DNA of 64,000 bases from Halopseudomonas yangmingensis. Its GTDB lineage: Bacteria; Pseudomonadota; Gammaproteobacteria; Pseudomonadales; Pseudomonadaceae. Shown here piece after piece: positions 60,342-64,000 of the stretch; position 1 is the stretch's first letter; every line of letters begins with the position of its first letter. A program made the translations under genes and the position numbers. The stretch covers positions 124,001-188,000 of the forward strand of contig NZ_FOUI01000003.1 in assembly GCF_900114825.1 (NCBI RefSeq), written 5' to 3'. The notes below the pieces were generated by a model. That model was not told the origin of the DNA. It saw nothing but the letters and a program-made list of their open reading frames with translations, and did not search any database.

Positions 60342-61466
60342 ATGATGGATGCTCTGGCCTCGTTGATACAAAAGCTGCTGCGTTTGCTTGGCTTGCGCAG
60401 CATCAACATGCAGTTCATTTTTTTCCTATAGCCTGATTTTTGTCTGTGCTGCGACTACGGTCGGTGTGCTGTTTTTGCTGGAGCGCGATGCCGGGCAGAT
60501 TGATCGGGCTGGCGCCCAGCGCATGCTCAGCCAGAAAATGGCCAAGGAAAGTCTGCTGGTGCAGCAGGGGCTGATGCCGGTGACGACCCTGCAGGCGACC
60601 GTGCAGCGTTTTGATCAGGTACACCGGCAGTTGTTGCAGGGCGATGCCGCCACCGGGCAACCGGCGGTCAGCAAGCCGCAGGCATTGGCGCACCTGCAGG
60701 CGGTGGATCGGCTCTGGCAAAGCTACCGGCCGGCGGTACTGGCATTGGCCGGGGGTGAGCTGGGACGACTGGGCCAGGTCAGCAGCGAGTCCGAGGCCCT
60801 GCTCAGTGAAATGCATGCGGCAGTCACCCTGATGGCGGCGGAGAACAACCGCCTGGCGGCGATCCAGCGCTGGGTATCGCTGCTGGCAACCCTGAGTATA
60901 CTGCTGCTGGTGGTTCTCAGTCGGGTGTGTGGCATGAGCTGGCTGATGAAACAGATCGATGAGCTGCGTCACCGGCTGGAGGATGTCAGTCGTGGGGACT
61001 TTTCCCGCTCCCTGCAGGCACGTTATCCCGACAATGAAATGGGCCAGATCACGCTGGCCTACAACCAGTTGCTGGAGCAGGTCGGCAGCATGATCCGTGC
61101 GGTGCGTCTGGCGGCCGATGAAGCCGGCCAACAAAGTGCCGAGATGGGCAAGGCGGCTGCCCGCAGTGCCAGTGACGTGCAGGGGCAGCAGGCGGAAATT
61201 GATCAGGTCGCCACGGCGATGAATGAAATGCTGGCGACCTCCCAATTGTCGATGCGGTACAGTCAATCCGTGGTATGGCGACACAAATAGCCACTGCGGC
61301 AGAGGAGCAGTCGCAGGTGGCCGAGGATATGAACCAGTCGCTCAGCCGGATTGCCCAAGTGTCGCACAAGGCCGTTGCCGCGACCCAGCAGGTGGAGCAA
61401 AGCAGTCAGGGCATCATTGGCAGTATGCAGACACTGCAGCAGCGTACTGCTGAGTTTGTGCTCTGA
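60342..61466 (+). pseudogene. Decayed PilJ-type methyl-accepting chemotaxis protein
   Basis: An ATG at 60342 (GGAG upstream) starts a chemoreceptor that fails in two places. First, a T7 run (60418-60424) gives a stop at 60427-60429; with one T less the frame continues as FIFSYSLIFVCAATTVGVLF. A PilJ-type sensor follows (GAQRMLSQKMAKESLLVQQG), then a second helix (about SLLATLSILLLVVLSRV) and a HAMP region. Second, at about 61245 the signalling domain jumps from NEMLATSQ to IVDAVQSIRGMATQIATAAE in another frame. Compared with the intact transducer in this window, about 150 residues, including the signalling tip, are missing. The last part reads to 61466. PilJ-type sensors occur in nitrate-responsive receptors, so its place among anaerobic genes suggests a lost nitrate or taxis receptor. 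Confidence 0.9.
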
Positions 61467-61504
61467 GGGTGCGACAAATTGCGACAGCCAAGTGTTACAG
61501 AATA

Positions 61505-61518
61505 TTGACAGTCATCAA
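61505..61518 (+). promoter_or_regulatory. FNR/ANR-like box upstream of the DGC gene
   Basis: TTGAC-AGTC-ATCAA is one base off the FNR/ANR palindrome. Its centre is about 54 nt before the ATG at 61566. A perfect inverted repeat, CCTGAT-C-ATCAGG (61521-61533), overlaps the region where a promoter would lie. It suggests low-oxygen control of the DGC and porin genes. Confidence 0.65.
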
Positions 61519-61565
61519 GGCCTGATCATCAGGCTGCAACGAGACTTGAACGCAAGGGGGTTGCC

Positions 61566-61949
61566 ATGGTCCGCAAGGACTTGCCGTTGATCTACTCCTG
61601 CTCCGGTTGCTCCAACGTGGCGCAACTGGCCAACACGCTGGCAGTACGTCTGGACCGCGCCGGCAAGGCAGAGATGTCCTGTATTGCCGGAGTTGGTGGC
61701 AAGGTGCCAAAGCTGGTGAAGGACGCGAAATCCGGCCGCCGGATTATCGCCATCGATGGATGCATGTTGCATTGTGCCAAGGCCTGTCTGGAAGGCTGTG
61801 AGGTGCAGGCGGATGTGCATCTGACCTTGAGCGATTTCGGTGTACGCAAGCGTTACGGCGAGGATTGCAGCGAAGCCCAGATTGATGAACTGGAAGCCGA
61901 GCTGTTGCGGATTGTCGACACCCTCAACGAGAAGCAGTCAATAGACTGA
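61566..61949 (+). CDS. DGC-domain putative zinc-binding protein
   Basis: This 127-residue protein has the DGC domain (Pfam family named for a conserved Asp-Gly-Cys): IAIDGCMLHCAKACLEGCEV, with an upstream YSCSGCSN and a further Cys in AEMSCIAGVG. Such Cys-rich proteins are predicted to bind zinc and are often near nitrate-respiration or denitrification genes, but their role is unproved. GGGGG precedes ATG 61566. An FNR/ANR-like box is upstream. It is followed by a hairpin (61951-61977) and the porin gene. Confidence 0.85.
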   Translation: MVRKDLPLIYSCSGCSNVAQLANTLAVRLDRAGKAEMSCIAGVGGKVPKLVKDAKSGRRIIAIDGCMLHCAKACLEGCEVQADVHLTLSDFGVRKRYGEDCSEAQIDELEAELLRIVDTLNEKQSID

Positions 61950-61950
61950 C

Positions 61951-61977
61951 GAGCCACCAGGCATGTATCGGTGGCTC
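61951..61977 (+). other. Hairpin between the DGC and porin genes
   Basis: GAGCCACC (61951-61958) and GGTGGCTC (61970-61977) form an 8-bp perfect stem with an 11-nt loop, starting 1 nt after the DGC stop. There is no U-run after it, so it may be an mRNA stability or processing element between the two genes rather than a terminator. Confidence 0.55.
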
Positions 61978-62007
61978 ACCCAAGCCAACCACACCGAGGT
62001 ATGCCTG

Positions 62008-63237
62008 ATGCGTAAACTGACCCTTGCCCTGATGGGCTGCAGTCTTGCCGTGCCGGCCCTGGCCGCCGAATCACCGTCGCAGCTGTTCGCCGATGGCAAA
62101 GCTTCCCTGGATATGCGCTATCGCTATGAGCATGTAGACCAGAATAATGCCCTGAACAATGCCAATGCCCAGACCCTGCGTACCCGGATCGGTTACCAGA
62201 CCGGTAGCTTTGCCGGTTTCTCCGCGCTGATTGAGGCAGACAATGTCAGCCGTATTGGCGATATGAAGTACAACTCTACCCGCAACCGCCAGGGACAATA
62301 CTCCGTGGTGGCTGACCCGGATGGTACTGAGATCAATCAGGCGTTGCTGCGTTATACCCATGAACTGGGTCAGGCTACTGTGGGCCGCCAGCGCATCAAC
62401 CTGGACAACCAGCGTTTTGTCGGTGGTGTGGCCTGGCGGCAGAACGAACAGACCTACGACGGTGCGCTGCTGGCACTGAAGCCGCTGGACGGACTGACCC
62501 TGACCTATGGCTATATCGATCAGGTCAACAGTATTTTTGGTCCGGATGGCACCAACAACTTCCCTAATAACCCGGCGAATATCGAAGGCCACAGCCACCT
62601 GCTGAATGCCAGCTACCAGCTGCGCCCTGAGGCTACAGTGACCCTGTACCAGTACCGCCTGGGGCTGGATAATCTGCAGAATGGAGCACAATCCAGCAAG
62701 ACCACCGGTGTGCGGGTGGCCGGCAAGGTGCAGGGCTGGGACTACGCTGCCGAGTATGCGCGTCAGCGTGACTGGGCGGACAATCCGCTGAACCTCAGCA
62801 GCAAGTACTATCTGGTTGAAGCCGGTACCAATTTTGCCGATCTGGCGGTCAAGGCCGGCTATGAGGTGCTGGGCGGTGATAACCGTACGGGCAACCGTGC
62901 CTTCCAGACCCCGCTGGCCACCAGGCATATGTTCCAGGGCTGGGCTGATGTGTTCCTTACCACACCGGCAGCAGGTATTACCGATGCCTGGATTGGCGGT
63001 AGCTACCCGGTGCTCGGTGGTCGCCTGCAGGCGTGGTATCACGATTTCCGTGCTGACAAGGGCAGCCAGCGTTATGGCAACGAAGTGAACCTTGGTTGGG
63101 GCAGGGCAGTGCCTGGCGTTAAAGGGCTTCAGGCGCTGGTCAAGTATGCCAGCTACGACAGCAAGCAGGGTAATGCTGTGGCCGGTCGCACAGTGGATAC
63201 CGACAAACTCTGGCTGCAACTGCAGTACAGCCTGTAA
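62008..63237 (+). CDS. Outer-membrane porin-like beta-barrel protein
   Basis: This 409-residue protein has a signal peptide (MRKLTLALMGCSLAVPALAA) and a mature part with alternating hydrophobic/polar strands and a terminal LWLQLQYSL, typical of outer-membrane barrels. I place it in the alginate-export-like/general porin group by overall look only; the substrate is unknown. It lies between the DGC gene and narL, and a strong terminator follows it. Nitrate- or anaerobiosis-related transport is a guess by context. ATG 62008 opens the signal peptide; GAGG is about 11 nt upstream. Confidence 0.85.
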   Translation: MRKLTLALMGCSLAVPALAAESPSQLFADGKASLDMRYRYEHVDQNNALNNANAQTLRTRIGYQTGSFAGFSALIEADNVSRIGDMKYNSTRNRQGQYSVVADPDGTEINQALLRYTHELGQATVGRQRINLDNQRFVGGVAWRQNEQTYDGALLALKPLDGLTLTYGYIDQVNSIFGPDGTNNFPNNPANIEGHSHLLNASYQLRPEATVTLYQYRLGLDNLQNGAQSSKTTGVRVAGKVQGWDYAAEYARQRDWADNPLNLSSKYYLVEAGTNFADLAVKAGYEVLGGDNRTGNRAFQTPLATRHMFQGWADVFLTTPAAGITDAWIGGSYPVLGGRLQAWYHDFRADKGSQRYGNEVNLGWGRAVPGVKGLQALVKYASYDSKQGNAVAGRTVDTDKLWLQLQYSL

Positions 63238-63293
63238 CCGGGCTGGGGAGTGCCTTGTGGCGCTCCCGTTTCATGGGAAAATCTCAGGTATTC

Positions 63294-63320
63294 GGGCGCT
63301 GGTGACAGCGCCCGTTTTTT
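63294..63320 (+). terminator. Rho-independent terminator of the porin gene
   Basis: GGGCGCTG (63294-63301), a GTGA loop and CAGCGCCC (63306-63313) form a perfect 8-bp stem, followed by G and six T. It ends at the narL stop codon on the other strand. Confidence 0.93.
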
Positions 63321-63972
63321 ATTGCAGATTGTTCTCGACAACCCAGACTGCCGCTTCGGTTCGCGAGCGCATCCCCAGCTTGTTGAGCAGGCGCTTGACG
63401 TGGACCTTGACGGTGCCTTCGGTGATATCCAGACGCCGGGCAATCATCTTGTTGCTGTAGCCCTTGGCGATCAGTTTGAGCACGTCCTTTTCGCGTTTGG
63501 TCAGAGCGACTGCCTGGTTTTGCTGGGCGGACTTGGGGCGCTCTCGAATGGCTTGCGCCAGCACCATGGTCAGCTCGGGGCTCAGTGCCAGTTTGCCATG
63601 GGCGGCCAGGCGGATATGTTCGACCAGCTGTTCGGCATCCATATCCTTGAGCAGGTAGCCATCGGCTCCGTTACGCAGGGCCTCGAGCACGTGCCCCTGA
63701 TCATCCGAGACGGTGAACATGATAATGCGTGCATCCACACCGCGCTGACGCAGGCAGCGCACGGTTTCCAGACCGTCCATGCCGGGCATGTTCAGGTCCA
63801 TCAGAATCAGGTCCGGTTCCAGGCTGTCGGCCAGCTCCAGCGCCTGTTCGCCACTGCCAGCCTCGCCGACCGGCTTCAGGTCGTCTTCCAGCTCCAGCAG
63901 GTCGCGCAGGCCGCGGCGCATCATCGGGTGATCATCCACCAGCAGTATGCGGGTGATCTCCGCGTCGGTCAT
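63319..63972 (-). CDS. narL: Nitrate/nitrite response regulator NarL
   Basis: NarL is phosphorylated by NarX in response to nitrate and controls nitrate respiration genes. The 217-residue protein has a receiver domain (phospho-acceptor D59 in LILMDLNMPG, D13/D14 upstream) and a LuxR/NarL-type helix-turn-helix (LTKREKDVLKLIAKGYSNKM to EGTVKVHVKRLLNKLGMRSR). ATG 63972 has GGAG 9 nt upstream. Its start probably overlaps the stop of narX by 4 nt. It converges on the porin gene. Confidence 0.95.
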   Translation of the reverse strand: MTDAEITRILLVDDHPMMRRGLRDLLELEDDLKPVGEAGSGEQALELADSLEPDLILMDLNMPGMDGLETVRCLRQRGVDARIIMFTVSDDQGHVLEALRNGADGYLLKDMDAEQLVEHIRLAAHGKLALSPELTMVLAQAIRERPKSAQQNQAVALTKREKDVLKLIAKGYSNKMIARRLDITEGTVKVHVKRLLNKLGMRSRTEAAVWVVENNLQ

Positions 63973-64000
63973 GGGGTGGTCTCCTGTACCAGGGGAATGT
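63969..64000 (-). CDS. narX: 3' end of a gene upstream of narL, probably the sensor kinase narX
   Basis: Only about ten codons lie in the window. The minus-strand frame reads IPLVQETTP then TGA, and the TGA overlaps the narL ATG (ATGA). Such coupling is normal for narX-narL, but the fragment is too short to identify by sequence. Confidence 0.45.
   Translation of the reverse strand, partial: IPLVQETTP

Noticed and set aside
61467-61565. A small gene between the decayed chemoreceptor and the DGC gene
   Set aside because: No open frame with a ribosome site is present. The space is explained by the FNR-like box and promoter.

Overview
The window looks like a chromosomal segment of a Gammaproteobacterium of the family Pseudomonadaceae, probably a smaller-genome Pseudomonas or Halopseudomonas relative. 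The evidence is gene content and order. From memory, and not checked against a database, the gene groups match Pseudomonas aeruginosa neighbourhoods: ettA, morA, glyA; thiO, pilR, pilS, then bamD, rluD, pgeF, clpB; nadC, DUF1631, ampD, ampE, chemoreceptor; panE, response regulator, yajQ, mscS, ampG, then fxsA, groES, groEL; and ubiU, ubiV, ubiT with narL. Coding density is high. I saw no tRNA, rRNA, CRISPR array, prophage or complete insertion sequence.

Layout. 1-10.2 kb: the 5' part of ettA, a large PAS-GGDEF-EAL protein (MorA-like), glyA, a periplasmic binding protein, and an overlapping DUF898 / M48 peptidase pair. 10.2-20 kb: mqo, thiO, the PilS-PilR two-component system, a small zinc-ribbon-like protein, nadE and three exported proteins of unknown role. 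20-30.1 kb: an OsmC-YcaO fusion, bamD, rluD, pgeF, heat-shock-controlled clpB, rluE, a TetR regulator, a DUF2788 membrane protein and an Lrp-family regulator. 30.1-41 kb: a structured non-coding stretch, a lipoprotein, hrpB, oxidoreductases, tesB, a HAD phosphatase, an HDOD protein, nadC and an alanine/glycine symporter. 41-53.9 kb: DUF1631, ampD-ampE, a chemoreceptor with a sigma-28-type promoter, a cobalamin adenosyltransferase, panE, a degenerate-GGDEF response regulator, yajQ, mscS, ampG, an alkyltransferase-like protein and a DUF481 outer-membrane protein. 53.9-57.7 kb: a long inverted-repeat element, a FabG-like reductase, fxsA and groESL with a sigma-32-type promoter. 57.7-64 kb: an anaerobic module with ubiUVT, a decayed PilJ-type chemoreceptor, a DGC zinc-binding protein, a porin and narL, with the probable 3' end of narX at the edge.

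How the genes fit together. Several connect to surface behaviour and cyclic di-GMP: MorA, the YajQ-type binding protein, the degenerate-GGDEF receiver, PilSR, the HDOD protein and chemoreceptors. AmpD, AmpE and AmpG belong to peptidoglycan recycling. clpB and groESL carry near-identical sigma-32-like promoters. The right end is built around oxygen-independent ubiquinone synthesis and nitrate signalling, with two FNR/ANR-like boxes.

Most unusual: (i) a disabled chemoreceptor gene with a frameshift and an internal deletion that removes the signalling tip; (ii) ubiT next to it, carrying one extra G that breaks its last residues; (iii) a perfect 29-bp inverted repeat with a structured loop at 53888-53998; (iv) an unassigned structured stretch at 30100-30390. 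I found no clear previously undescribed multi-gene system. Most of the window is conserved core genome.
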